12,580 nt of DNA from assembly GCA_015487455.1 (NCBI GenBank), contig WFPR01000041.1, positions 1-12,580 of the forward strand, given 5' to 3'. The translations under genes were made by a program, and so were the position numbers. Below the pieces are notes generated by a model, which was not told the origin of the DNA, did not search any database, and saw nothing but the letters and a program-made list of their open reading frames with translations. This DNA is from Candidatus Bipolaricaulota bacterium (GTDB taxonomy: Bacteria; Bipolaricaulota; Bipolaricaulia; RBG-16-55-9). Below, in pieces: positions 1 to 6,328 of this stretch (the stretch's first letter is position 1; each line of letters starts with the position of its first letter).

Positions 1-180
1 GGGCGGGGGGGCGTGGACTTCCCGGCTGTCGTGGAGGCGCTGAAGGGGTCGGGCTATCGAGGCTGGGTCGTCGTCGAGCAGGACGTGCTGCTTGAGGCGG
101 GGTCGGGCGCGAGGCTCCCGCGCAACCCGAAGGAGAGCGCCCGGCGGAACCGCGACCATCTCCGGCGGCTGGGGCTGTAG
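1..180 (+). CDS. Sugar phosphate isomerase/epimerase-like TIM-barrel protein, 3' end only
   Basis: An open frame enters from the left edge and ends at TAG 178-180, giving the last 59 residues of a protein. The segment GYRGWVVVEQD (residues 19-29 of the fragment), followed by a terminal RNRDHLRRLGL, matches the C-terminal end of xylose-isomerase-like TIM barrels such as inosose dehydratase (IolE) and related sugar isomerases/epimerases. In that family the E-x-D near the end of the barrel closes the metal and substrate site. It lies 56 bp upstream of the GH130 gene on the same strand, so a role in sugar catabolism with that enzyme is a reasonable inference. The substrate cannot be deduced, because the N-terminal three quarters of the protein is outside the window. 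Confidence 0.72.
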   Translation, partial: GRGGVDFPAVVEALKGSGYRGWVVVEQDVLLEAGSGARLPRNPKESARRNRDHLRRLGL

Positions 181-200
181 CCCGAAGCGTTGCGCGTTGA

Positions 201-235
201 ATTTGAATTGAATTGAGTCGAGTTGAGGTGACGAC
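201..235 (+). repeat. Period-5 degenerate tandem repeat in the GH130 leader
   Basis: About six successive 5-bp units resembling A(A/G)TTG (ATTTG, AATTG, AATTG, then AGTCG, AGTTG, AGGTG) run from 201 towards the start codon. The last units form the ribosome binding site (GAGGTGA, 225-231) of the downstream gene. The tract is much more AT-rich than its surroundings. Confidence 0.55.
225..231 (+). promoter_or_regulatory. Ribosome binding site that decides the GH130 start
   Basis: GAGGTGA lies five bases before ATG 237. This favours ATG 237 over the in-frame TTG at 213 and GTG at 228, which have no such site. Confidence 0.65.
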
Positions 236-236
236 G

Positions 237-1331
237 ATGCCTTCCCTTCCCGAACGGCTGGCCAAGGAGGCCCAAGCGTTCCTCGAGGAGCGCCGGGGGC
301 TCCGGCGGAACGTCACGACCGACGTCTTCGAGACGCGGCTGTACATCCGCCCCGACGATCTTCGTGTTGTGAACTATTTGCGCTCAAAGCCCTTGGCGGC
401 GTTCAACCCCGGCGCCCTGCTCAAGGGCTCCACGCTGTACGTCTTCCCGCGGCTCGTGTTCGACTACTACTGCTACTGCTCCAGCGTCGGCGTCTTCGCG
501 CTCGACGTCGAGCGGGTCGTGGAGGGGCGCTTGGCGCTTGAGGAGCCGCTGGAGACGCGCATCGTGCTGTGGCCCCAGGAGCCGTGGGAGTTCGGCCACG
601 GCTGCGAGGACGCCCGCGCCTTCGAGGGCCCCGACGGGGGGCTCGGGCTGCTCTACACCGGCTCGAAGCACTACACCCAGGACGGGCAGCTCGTCAAGAA
701 GTCCGTGTTGGCCCTGGCCGAGTTCGACGAGGGCGGGGGCGAGGCTGAGCTCAACTTCAGGGCGCTCCGGCTCAAGCGCCGGGGCTTCTTCTCGGCGTGT
801 GACGGGCATGAGAGGTGGGTCCCGGACAACAAGGACAGCGCCGTCGTGCGCTTCCTAGACGCCCGGAGGGCCGTGCTGCTCACCCGGCCCGACGTCCCGC
901 GGCCCACCCCCGACGGGGGGAAGCTGCAGCTCGGCTGGCGGGCCGAGGCGGACCTTCAGGGGCTGACGCTGAGCAAGCTGGAGCCCGTGCTCCCCTTCGA
1001 GCCCTGGGAGCTGAAGGTCGGCTGGTCCACGAACGCCGTGCCCCTGCGCGACGATGAATACTTGGTGGGCTGGCACGGCGTGCTCCGGGATGATCTGTCA
1101 TACCGCAACGGGCTGGCCCTCGTGGACGCCGAGGGGCGGCTCAAGGCCATCAGCGACTACGTCCTGGCGCCCCGGGGGCTGAACGAGGGCTACGGCGACC
1201 GCCCCTTGGTGATCTTCGGTTGTGGGCTCGTGCTGTTCGAGGATTTCCTGATCTGGGTCGGGGGGCTGAGCGACTACGCTCTTGGGCTCTTCGTGGTGAA
1301 GCGGGAGCGCGCCCTGGGGACGCTCCGCTGA
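237..1331 (+). CDS. GH130 family glycoside phosphorylase-like enzyme
   Basis: The 364-residue product has the layout of GH130 (beta-mannoside phosphorylases and relatives, five-bladed beta-propeller). Visible landmarks are FNPGA at 56-60, GCEDAR at 122-127 (the place of the usual EDPR, with the probable catalytic Asp125), NKDS at 198-201, WELKVGWS at 257-264, GWHGV at 278-282 and FGCGLV at 327-332. There is no signal peptide, so the enzyme is cytoplasmic and would act on imported oligosaccharides. Most characterised members phosphorolyse beta-mannosides to a sugar 1-phosphate. Some GH130 proteins are hydrolases, and I cannot tell which this is. The Pro-to-Ala change in the EDPR motif is a departure from common members. 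It follows the TIM-barrel gene and precedes the sugar ABC transporter, which supports a catabolic role. ATG 237 is chosen for its ribosome binding site. Confidence 0.8.
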   Translation: MPSLPERLAKEAQAFLEERRGLRRNVTTDVFETRLYIRPDDLRVVNYLRSKPLAAFNPGALLKGSTLYVFPRLVFDYYCYCSSVGVFALDVERVVEGRLALEEPLETRIVLWPQEPWEFGHGCEDARAFEGPDGGLGLLYTGSKHYTQDGQLVKKSVLALAEFDEGGGEAELNFRALRLKRRGFFSACDGHERWVPDNKDSAVVRFLDARRAVLLTRPDVPRPTPDGGKLQLGWRAEADLQGLTLSKLEPVLPFEPWELKVGWSTNAVPLRDDEYLVGWHGVLRDDLSYRNGLALVDAEGRLKAISDYVLAPRGLNEGYGDRPLVIFGCGLVLFEDFLIWVGGLSDYALGLFVVKRERALGTLR

Positions 1332-1337
1332 GAGCGG

Positions 1338-1370
1338 GACTTGACAAGTCGGGGCCGACTCGGTAAGTAT
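1338..1370 (+). promoter_or_regulatory. Candidate sigma-70-type promoter with palindromes, upstream of the sugar ABC operon
   Basis: TTGACA at 1341-1346 is a perfect -35 box. The -10 is weaker: TAAGTAT at 1364-1370, spacing 17-18. The -35 sits inside the palindrome GACTTGACAAGTC (1338-1350), which is perfect apart from the central base. A second inverted repeat, GTCGG-GG-CCGAC (1348-1359), fills the spacer. Overlapping palindromes on a -35 suggest operator sites for a repressor, although no regulator gene is in the window. It starts seven bases after the GH130 stop. Confidence 0.5.
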
Positions 1371-1424
1371 CTAGCGCCACACCTTAGCACCGCGCGGGCC
1401 GCCCTGCTAGCGAGGAGGCGGGGC

Positions 1425-1434
1425 AAGGAGGTGA
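1425..1434 (+). promoter_or_regulatory. Perfect anti-SD complement in the leader, without a clear gene
   Basis: AAGGAGGTGA is fully complementary to the usual 16S rRNA 3' end, yet lies about 130 bp before the binding-protein start. A GTG at 1431 inside it opens a 21-codon frame that ends at TGA 1494-1496, but the spacing is wrong for initiation there. It could be a standby ribosome site, a relic of a leader peptide, or chance in purine-rich DNA. Confidence 0.3.
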
Positions 1435-1486
1435 GCAGCGGGCCGTCGGGGAGCACGGACGGAAAGCCTCAACCAACCTTCCTTAG

Positions 1487-1502
1487 GCTCGCTTGAGCGA
1501 GC
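1487..1502 (+). promoter_or_regulatory. Palindrome or small hairpin in the ABC operon leader
   Basis: GCTCGCTTGAGCGAGC has perfect 7-bp arms around TG. As RNA it would form a 6-bp stem with a UUGA loop, and as DNA it could be a 16-bp operator. It ends 61 bp before the start codon of the binding protein. No T-run follows, so it is not an intrinsic terminator. Confidence 0.4.
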
Positions 1503-1563
1503 TCGTCCAGGAAAGGCGGTCTTAAAACGAAAAGTCGAACAACGAGAAGGAGGGGATGGGTCG

Positions 1564-2925
1564 ATGAGGAGTCGATGGAGTCTACTTGGGGTGCTGCTGG
1601 TGGGTCTCGCCCTGTTGAGCGGGACGGTCGGCTCGTCGGCGGCCCAACAGGTGGTGACGATCACCGCCTGGGCTGCGGGGAGCCCGGTGGACGGGACGCG
1701 CTGCTCCAACTTGGTGGAGGCGGCGGGGCAGCTGCGCAGCGAGACGGGGTTGAAGATCGAGCCCGCCTGCCAGTTCACCCACGTCCAGGACTGGGCGGCC
1801 TATCGGCAGCGGTTCGTCATCGCGTATCAAGCCGGGCAGGCGCCTGACATTTGGACCGGCGGTCACGAGGAGATCGCCTGGATGGCCGCCGCCGGCTACA
1901 TCGTGCCCGTCGACGAGTACATCCAAAAGTATTGGGAGCAGTACGAGCTGAACGACGTCTTCGACAACCTCTGGCAGGCCTGCACCTGGAAGGGCCAGCT
2001 CTGGTGCGTCCCCCAGGACACCGAGGCCCGGCCCGTCTACTTCCGCAAGGACGTGCTGCGCCAGCTCGGCTGGTCCAACGCCGAGATCGAGGCCCTGCCC
2101 GAGCGCGTCCGGGCTGGGGAGTTCACCCTGGACGACATGATCGCGCTGGCCAAGCAGGCCAAGGAGGCCGGGCTGGTCGAGTGGGGGGTCTTCCACCGGC
2201 CCACGCCGGGGGGCTACTTCCACATGATGACCATGGCCTTCGGGGGCCAGCTCCAGGACCCCGAGACGGGCAAGCTGGTGCTCGACCGCCAGGCGATGCT
2301 GAAGAACCTCCAGTTCCACGCCCGGCTGGTGCAGGAGGGCCTCACCCCGCCGGACATGACGGCCACCTCCTGGCGCTCGATCCACAAGGCCGTGGTCGAG
2401 GGTCGGGTGCTCTTCTGGTTCGGCGGGACCTGGCACTGGGCCGAGTGGCAGCGGGTGCCCTACCACGGCGAGCTGGGGGCCCTCTCCGAGGACTACCTCT
2501 GGGAGAACATGGGCTTCATGCTCGTGCCCGCGCCGGAGCGGGGAGGGCGCCCGATCACCCAGTCCCACCCGTTCGTCTACGTGATCACCAGCCAGAGCCA
2601 GAACCCCGAGCTGGCGTTCCGGCTGGCGGCCATCGGCGCGGTCCGCAAGGACCTGGCGGCCAAGCACGCCATTGAGGCGGGGAAGCTCTCCATCCGCAAG
2701 ACGAACACGGCCGAGTACCGCAACTGGGGCTTCGGCAACGCCGTCAGCTACATGCTGGAGTACACCACCACCCTGCCCAACCACGAGCGGTTCGACGTCT
2801 ATCACCGCGCCGTCTACAACGCGATCCAAGCCGTCGAGACCGGCGCGCGGACGCCGGAGCAGGCGCTGGAGGACCTCGTCGGCGAGCTGCAGCGCGAGCT
2901 GGGCGACGAGGTCATCATCCGCTAA
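1564..2925 (+). CDS. Sugar ABC transporter substrate-binding protein (extracellular, family 1)
   Basis: The 453-residue product starts with a Sec signal peptide: MRSRW, then a hydrophobic core of about residues 7-22, and a likely cleavage after SSAA (residue 27). There is no lipobox cysteine, so it is not an obvious lipoprotein and may be freely secreted or kept by its uncleaved anchor. The mature part has the pattern of family 1 sugar-binding proteins: an N-terminal beta strand (VVTITAWA, 30-37), the APDIWTGGHEEIAW segment, a YFRKDVLRQLGW hinge region, and the FWFGGTWHWAEW block rich in aromatic residues typical of carbohydrate stacking. AGGAGG at 1548-1553, ten bases ahead, supports ATG 1564. 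Two permeases and a MalK-type ATPase follow on the same strand, so this is the specificity subunit of an oligosaccharide importer. The GH130 gene suggests a beta-linked oligosaccharide, but that is inference. Confidence 0.9.
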   Translation: MRSRWSLLGVLLVGLALLSGTVGSSAAQQVVTITAWAAGSPVDGTRCSNLVEAAGQLRSETGLKIEPACQFTHVQDWAAYRQRFVIAYQAGQAPDIWTGGHEEIAWMAAAGYIVPVDEYIQKYWEQYELNDVFDNLWQACTWKGQLWCVPQDTEARPVYFRKDVLRQLGWSNAEIEALPERVRAGEFTLDDMIALAKQAKEAGLVEWGVFHRPTPGGYFHMMTMAFGGQLQDPETGKLVLDRQAMLKNLQFHARLVQEGLTPPDMTATSWRSIHKAVVEGRVLFWFGGTWHWAEWQRVPYHGELGALSEDYLWENMGFMLVPAPERGGRPITQSHPFVYVITSQSQNPELAFRLAAIGAVRKDLAAKHAIEAGKLSIRKTNTAEYRNWGFGNAVSYMLEYTTTLPNHERFDVYHRAVYNAIQAVETGARTPEQALEDLVGELQRELGDEVIIR

Positions 2926-3004
2926 GCCCTGCTCGACGCCCCTAGAGGGCGCGACCCCGACGGCCCGGCCTCGCCCGCGCGGGAGGAAAGAAAAGGAGAA
3001 AGGG

Positions 3005-3050
3005 AGCGGGGGAGGAGCTCGATCGGTCTACACGCCTCCCCCGCTTGACT
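3005..3050 (+). terminator. Intercistronic hairpin between binding protein and permease genes
   Basis: AGCGGGGGAGG (3005-3015) pairs perfectly with CCTCCCCCGCT (3035-3045) across a 19-nt loop, and TGACTTTT follows. The 11-bp, GC-rich stem is placed 80 bp after the binding-protein stop and 46 bp before the permease start. This fits a leaky terminator or an mRNA-stabilising hairpin, an arrangement common in sugar ABC operons where binding protein is made in excess. The T-run is short, so termination would be partial. Confidence 0.6.
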
Positions 3051-3074
3051 TTTCCCTAGGCGGTCGAGTACACA
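3045..3074 (+). promoter_or_regulatory. Weak candidate promoter before the first permease
   Basis: TTGACT at 3045-3050 and TACACA at 3069-3074 are spaced by 18 bp. The -35 overlaps the foot of the intercistronic hairpin. If real, it would let the permeases be transcribed apart from the binding protein. The -10 is poor. Confidence 0.25.
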
Positions 3075-3090
3075 ATTAGGGGTCACGGCG

Positions 3091-4038
3091 ATGAGGGCAG
3101 CAGTCGAGCAGCGTGCGCGCGCGTATCGCGCCCCCTTGAACACTCCTCGGACGCGCCTGCTGCGCCGCTTCCCCACCCATTGGCTCTTCCTCCTCCCGAT
3201 GCTCCTGCTGGTGGTCGTCTTCTTCTTCGTGCCCGTGATCCTCAACCTGATCTTGGCGTTCACGGACATGACCCTCAGCCTGCGGTGGGAGTTCGTCGGG
3301 CTCAAGAACTACGTGAAGTTCTTGCAGGATCCCCTTATCCCTCAGATCGCCAAGAACACCCTGGTCTACGTCTCGGCCACGCTGTCGATCAACGTGATCT
3401 TCGGGCTCTTCCTGGCGCTGCTGACGACGTACTTCGTCAAGCGGGAGAACGTCGGGCTGGCGTTTCGCTCGCTGTGGCTGCTGCCGCGGATGACCCCGCC
3501 CGTCGTCTACGCGCTGCTCTGGATCTGGATGACCGACCCGACGGAGTACGGCCTGCTCAACATGATGCTTCAGGCTTTCGGGCTGCCGCCGCTGAGCTGG
3601 CGGACGGAGTACCCCATGGCCACCATCATCCTGGTCAACGGGATGGTCGGGGCCTCGTTCGGGATGATCATCTTTTCCGCGGCGATCAAGTCGATTCCCG
3701 TCGACTACATCCGGGCGGCCAAGGTCGACGGGGCCAGCGACCTGGGCGTCGTCCGCTGGGTGATCCTCCCGCTGCTCAAGTGGCCCCTGATGTTCGTGAC
3801 CACCTGGCAGACGCTCTCGTTGCTCGCCTCCTACGAGTACATCCTGTTGGTCACCCAAGGGGGCCCCAACCACCGCAGCGAGGTCTGGTCGTTGTACGCG
3901 TACTACAAAGCCTTCGCCAGCGGCCAGTACGGCTACGGCGCGGCCATCGCCATGGTGCTGGTGGCGGTGGCCGTGATCATCGCGCTGCTGATGCTGCGCA
4001 TCTTCGGCTTCCGACGGCTCATGGAGCTGATGCGATGA
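3091..4038 (+). CDS. Sugar ABC transporter permease, MalF/UgpA type
   Basis: The 315-residue integral membrane protein has about six hydrophobic segments, the first at about residues 31-57. The cytoplasmic EAA loop lies at about residues 205-228 (DYIRAAKVDGASDLGVVRWV), with the key DG pair and the following ILP. This loop docks on the ATPase and is diagnostic of binding-protein-dependent sugar importers (MalFG family). An ATG with AGGGG upstream starts the gene. Its stop overlaps the ATG of the second permease by four bases (ATGA), so the two are translationally coupled and probably form a heterodimer in the membrane. Only a short loop precedes the core, unlike enteric MalF with its large periplasmic domain, so it is closer to UgpA/LacF-type permeases. 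Confidence 0.92.
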   Translation: MRAAVEQRARAYRAPLNTPRTRLLRRFPTHWLFLLPMLLLVVVFFFVPVILNLILAFTDMTLSLRWEFVGLKNYVKFLQDPLIPQIAKNTLVYVSATLSINVIFGLFLALLTTYFVKRENVGLAFRSLWLLPRMTPPVVYALLWIWMTDPTEYGLLNMMLQAFGLPPLSWRTEYPMATIILVNGMVGASFGMIIFSAAIKSIPVDYIRAAKVDGASDLGVVRWVILPLLKWPLMFVTTWQTLSLLASYEYILLVTQGGPNHRSEVWSLYAYYKAFASGQYGYGAAIAMVLVAVAVIIALLMLRIFGFRRLMELMR

Positions 4039-5024
4039 GGGCTTCAAGCTCGAACTCGACCCCAAATCCAAACCCGACCCCCGTCGGGGCGGCGGCCGTG
4101 GAGGCGCCGCCCAGGCGCCGGAAGCGGAAGCGCGAGTACGCTCATCTGACGCGCTTCGCCCGGACCAAGGCCCGCCTCTACGCGGCCCTCCCCTACGTCC
4201 TGCTGGCGATCGTCTCGCTCCCCATCGTCGTGATGTACAGCTGGCTGCTGATGAACTCCTTCAGCAAGAAGACGCTGTTCGGGTTCATCCCGCAGGAGCT
4301 GACGCTGAACAACTGGCGCTTCCTCTGGGAGCCCTTGCGCATCGGGACGAGCGTCCACCCCAGCATCTGGACGGTGACCGGGAACACGTTGCTGTTCGCG
4401 GGGGGCGTGACGGTGCTGATCGTGCTGATCAGCACGCTGGCGGGGTTTGCGCTGTCGCGCTTCGACTTCCGGGGGCGGCAGTCGATCATGCAGCTGACCA
4501 TCCTGCTGCACGCCTTCCCCGGCGTGACCCTGATGATCGCGATCTTCTTCGTGCTGCTGTACTTGATGAAGTTCACGGGGCTGCCGTTCCTCAACTCGCT
4601 CTGGGGGGTGGTGTTGGTCAAGGCGGCGCTGGAGATCCCCTGGTCGGCCTGGATCATCAAGGGCTTCTTCGACGCCATCCCCTGGGAGGTCGAATGGTCG
4701 GCCTACGTCGACGGCTGCAATCGCTTCCAGGCGTGGTACAAGGTGATCCTGCCCCAGATCCGCCCCGGCATCGCCGCCATCGCCATCTTCTCGTTCCTGG
4801 CGGGCTGGGGCGAGTTCATCTTCCTCTACACCTTCATCTTCAGCGAGGCGTTCTACACCCTGTCGCTGTACTTGAACTCGATCATCGGGGAGTTCCAGGT
4901 CGTCGAGTACGGCGTGGTCGCGGCCGTGGCCCTCTTCTACATGATCCCGGTGATCGTCTTCTTCATCTTCACGCAGAAGGGGCTGATGCAGGTGACCGTC
5001 GGTGGACTCAAGGGCGGCCGCTGA
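4035..5024 (+). CDS. Sugar ABC transporter permease, MalG/UgpE type
   Basis: The 329-residue membrane protein has six predicted hydrophobic segments, starting at about residues 51-72. The EAA loop at about 219-242 (EWSAYVDGCNRFQAWYKVIL) carries the DG pair and the terminal LP, which places it in the MalG family. The start is the ATG in the ATGA overlap with the upstream permease; the frame is open much further upstream, but that part only shadows the other permease. Residues 5-16 are a low-complexity Ser/Asn/Thr/Pro stretch encoded by a 6-bp degenerate repeat, followed by a basic cluster (PRRRKRKR) before the first membrane segment. That cytoplasmic N-terminal tail is unusual for the family and is probably dispensable. 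With its partner it forms the translocation pore. Confidence 0.92.
   Translation: MRASSSNSTPNPNPTPVGAAAVEAPPRRRKRKREYAHLTRFARTKARLYAALPYVLLAIVSLPIVVMYSWLLMNSFSKKTLFGFIPQELTLNNWRFLWEPLRIGTSVHPSIWTVTGNTLLFAGGVTVLIVLISTLAGFALSRFDFRGRQSIMQLTILLHAFPGVTLMIAIFFVLLYLMKFTGLPFLNSLWGVVLVKAALEIPWSAWIIKGFFDAIPWEVEWSAYVDGCNRFQAWYKVILPQIRPGIAAIAIFSFLAGWGEFIFLYTFIFSEAFYTLSLYLNSIIGEFQVVEYGVVAAVALFYMIPVIVFFIFTQKGLMQVTVGGLKGGR
4043..4084 (+). repeat. Period-6 degenerate repeat encoding the N-terminal tail of the second permease
   Basis: About six 6-bp units of form YYCRAN (for example CTCGAA, CTCGAC, CCCAAA) run in phase with the codons and give Ser/Pro-Asn/Thr dipeptides. Confidence 0.5.
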
Positions 5025-5068
5025 GCTACAATCCCACCCAAAAGGCGAAGCGGGGCGGAGAGGAGACG

Positions 5069-6214
5069 ATGGCGTCCATTCGCTTGGAGCACCTGACGAA
5101 GAGGTTCGGCAACGTCGTGGCCGTGGACGACCTCAACTTGGAGATCGCCGACGGCGAGTTCGTGGCGCTGTTGGGGCCGTCGGGCTGCGGCAAGACGACC
5201 ACCCTGCTGATGATCGCGGGCATCTACGAGCCCACCGAGGGCAAGATCTACTTCGACGACGTCTGCGTCAACGACGTGGCCCCCAAGGACCGCTACGTGG
5301 GGCTCGTGTTCCAGAGCTACGCGCTCTACCCGCACATGAGCGTCTTCGACAACATCGCCTTCCCGCTGCGCCTCAACAAGACGCCCCGGGCGGAGATCGA
5401 GCGGCGCGTGCGGGAGGTGGCCAAGCTCGCCCAGATCGAGAACCTGCTCGATCGACGACCCGCGCAGCTCTCGGGCGGCCAGCAGCAGCGGGTGGCCCTC
5501 TGCCGCGCCCTCGTCAAGGAGCCCGAGGTGCTGCTCCTGGACGAGCCCTTGAGCAACCTGGACGCGCGGCTGCGCATCGAGACGCGCGCCGAGATCAAAC
5601 GCCTCCAGAAGGAGCTGGGCATCACCACCATCCTCGTCACCCACGACCAGATCGAGGCCCTCTCGATGGCCGACCGCGTGGCCGTCATGCACCAGGGCGT
5701 CCTGCAGCAGTACACCACCCCCGAGGAGCTGTACAACCGCCCGGCGAACCTGTTCGTGGCCTCGTTCATCGGCGACCCGCCCATGAATTTATTCGAGGTG
5801 CGCTATCGCCGAGGCGGTGAGCTCGAGCTGCCCGGCGGCCGCGCGCTCCGGCTGCCCGAGCCCCTCGCCCGGCGCCTCGAAGCGCGCCGCCTCGAGGAGG
5901 GCGCAACCCTCACCCTGGGCCTCCGGCCCGAGGACGTGGAGCTGAGCGAGACCGAAACCCCCGAGGGCTTCCCAGCGGAGGTCTACCTGGCGGAGACGCT
6001 GGGCGGGGACCTGTTGGTGCACTTCCGGCTCGGCGACGGGGGCGACGGGCCCCGGCTGCGGGCGCTCACCGACCCGGAGCGCCGGGTGACGATGGGCCAG
6101 CGCCTCTGGCTGGTCCCCGACCCCAACAAGCTCCACCTCTTCGGCCCCGATGGCCGCTCGCTCCTCGCCGAGGCCGAGGAGGAGGCCCCCGTCCCCCACC
6201 CCCAACGGGCCTAG
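5069..6214 (+). CDS. ABC transporter ATP-binding protein, MalK/UgpC/MsmX type
   Basis: The 381-residue ATPase is complete. Walker A is GPSGCGKT at 36-43, the Q-loop is FQSYALYPH with Gln82, the signature is LSGGQQQR at 134-141, Walker B is VLLLDE at 154-159, the D-loop is SNLD at 162-165, and the switch is His192 in THDQ. Residues from about 235 on form the extra OB-fold (TOBE) regulatory domain of the MalK/UgpC family, with GLRPEDVEL at 284-292. This is the motor of the sugar importer; a homodimer would bind the EAA loops of both permeases. AGGAG just before ATG 5069, in a 44-bp gap after the second permease, supports the start and co-transcription. Such ATPases often serve several importers, so it need not be dedicated to this one. 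Confidence 0.95.
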   Translation: MASIRLEHLTKRFGNVVAVDDLNLEIADGEFVALLGPSGCGKTTTLLMIAGIYEPTEGKIYFDDVCVNDVAPKDRYVGLVFQSYALYPHMSVFDNIAFPLRLNKTPRAEIERRVREVAKLAQIENLLDRRPAQLSGGQQQRVALCRALVKEPEVLLLDEPLSNLDARLRIETRAEIKRLQKELGITTILVTHDQIEALSMADRVAVMHQGVLQQYTTPEELYNRPANLFVASFIGDPPMNLFEVRYRRGGELELPGGRALRLPEPLARRLEARRLEEGATLTLGLRPEDVELSETETPEGFPAEVYLAETLGGDLLVHFRLGDGGDGPRLRALTDPERRVTMGQRLWLVPDPNKLHLFGPDGRSLLAEAEEEAPVPHPQRA

Positions 6215-6231
6215 GGCCGCCCGAAAGGGCC

Positions 6232-6260
6232 TTGACAAGGGGAGGCTTGACGGGTATAGT
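6232..6260 (+). promoter_or_regulatory. Near-consensus sigma-70-type promoter for the MBL gene pair
   Basis: TTGACA (6232-6237), a 17-bp spacer and TATAGT (6255-6260) make an almost ideal housekeeping promoter, 17 bp after the ATPase stop. The -35 lies in the palindrome CCTTGACAAGG (6231-6241 region), like the promoter at 1341. Transcription would start near 6267 and leave a leader of about 60 nt before ATG 6329. Confidence 0.75.
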
Positions 6261-6294
6261 ACCGCATCCGGCTTGGCTCCTGCCCGCTTGGGGG

Positions 6295-6317
6295 CTCGCC
6301 GACCGACTGAGGGCGAG
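6295..6317 (+). other. Small hairpin in the leader of the MBL gene pair
   Basis: CTCGCC (6295-6300) can pair with GGCGAG (6312-6317) around an 11-nt loop. The 3' arm contains the only purine-rich stretch before ATG 6329, so pairing could limit ribosome access. The stem is only 6 bp and may be chance in GC-rich DNA. Confidence 0.25.
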
Positions 6318-6328
6318 ACGGCAGTGGA

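Noticed and set aside
213..236. TTG start at 213 for the GH130 gene
   Set aside because: It lies in the period-5 repeat without its own ribosome binding site; ATG 237 has GAGGTGA at the right spacing.
1325..1337. CCGCT-GAG-AGCGG hairpin at the GH130 stop as a terminator
   Set aside because: A 5-bp stem with no T-run, common by chance at this GC content.
1582..2829. Long open frame antisense to the sugar-binding protein gene (415 codons, - strand)
   Set aside because: It is a GC-driven shadow with no domain and low-complexity composition; the + strand gene has a signal peptide and family motifs.
3180..4034. N-terminal extension of the second permease
   Set aside because: The open frame upstream of ATG 4035 only shadows the first permease in another frame; family length and the ATGA overlap support 4035.
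6219..6230. GCCC-GAAA-GGGC hairpin after the ATPase gene as a terminator
   Set aside because: The stem is only 4 bp and no T-run follows; TTGACA of the next promoter follows instead.
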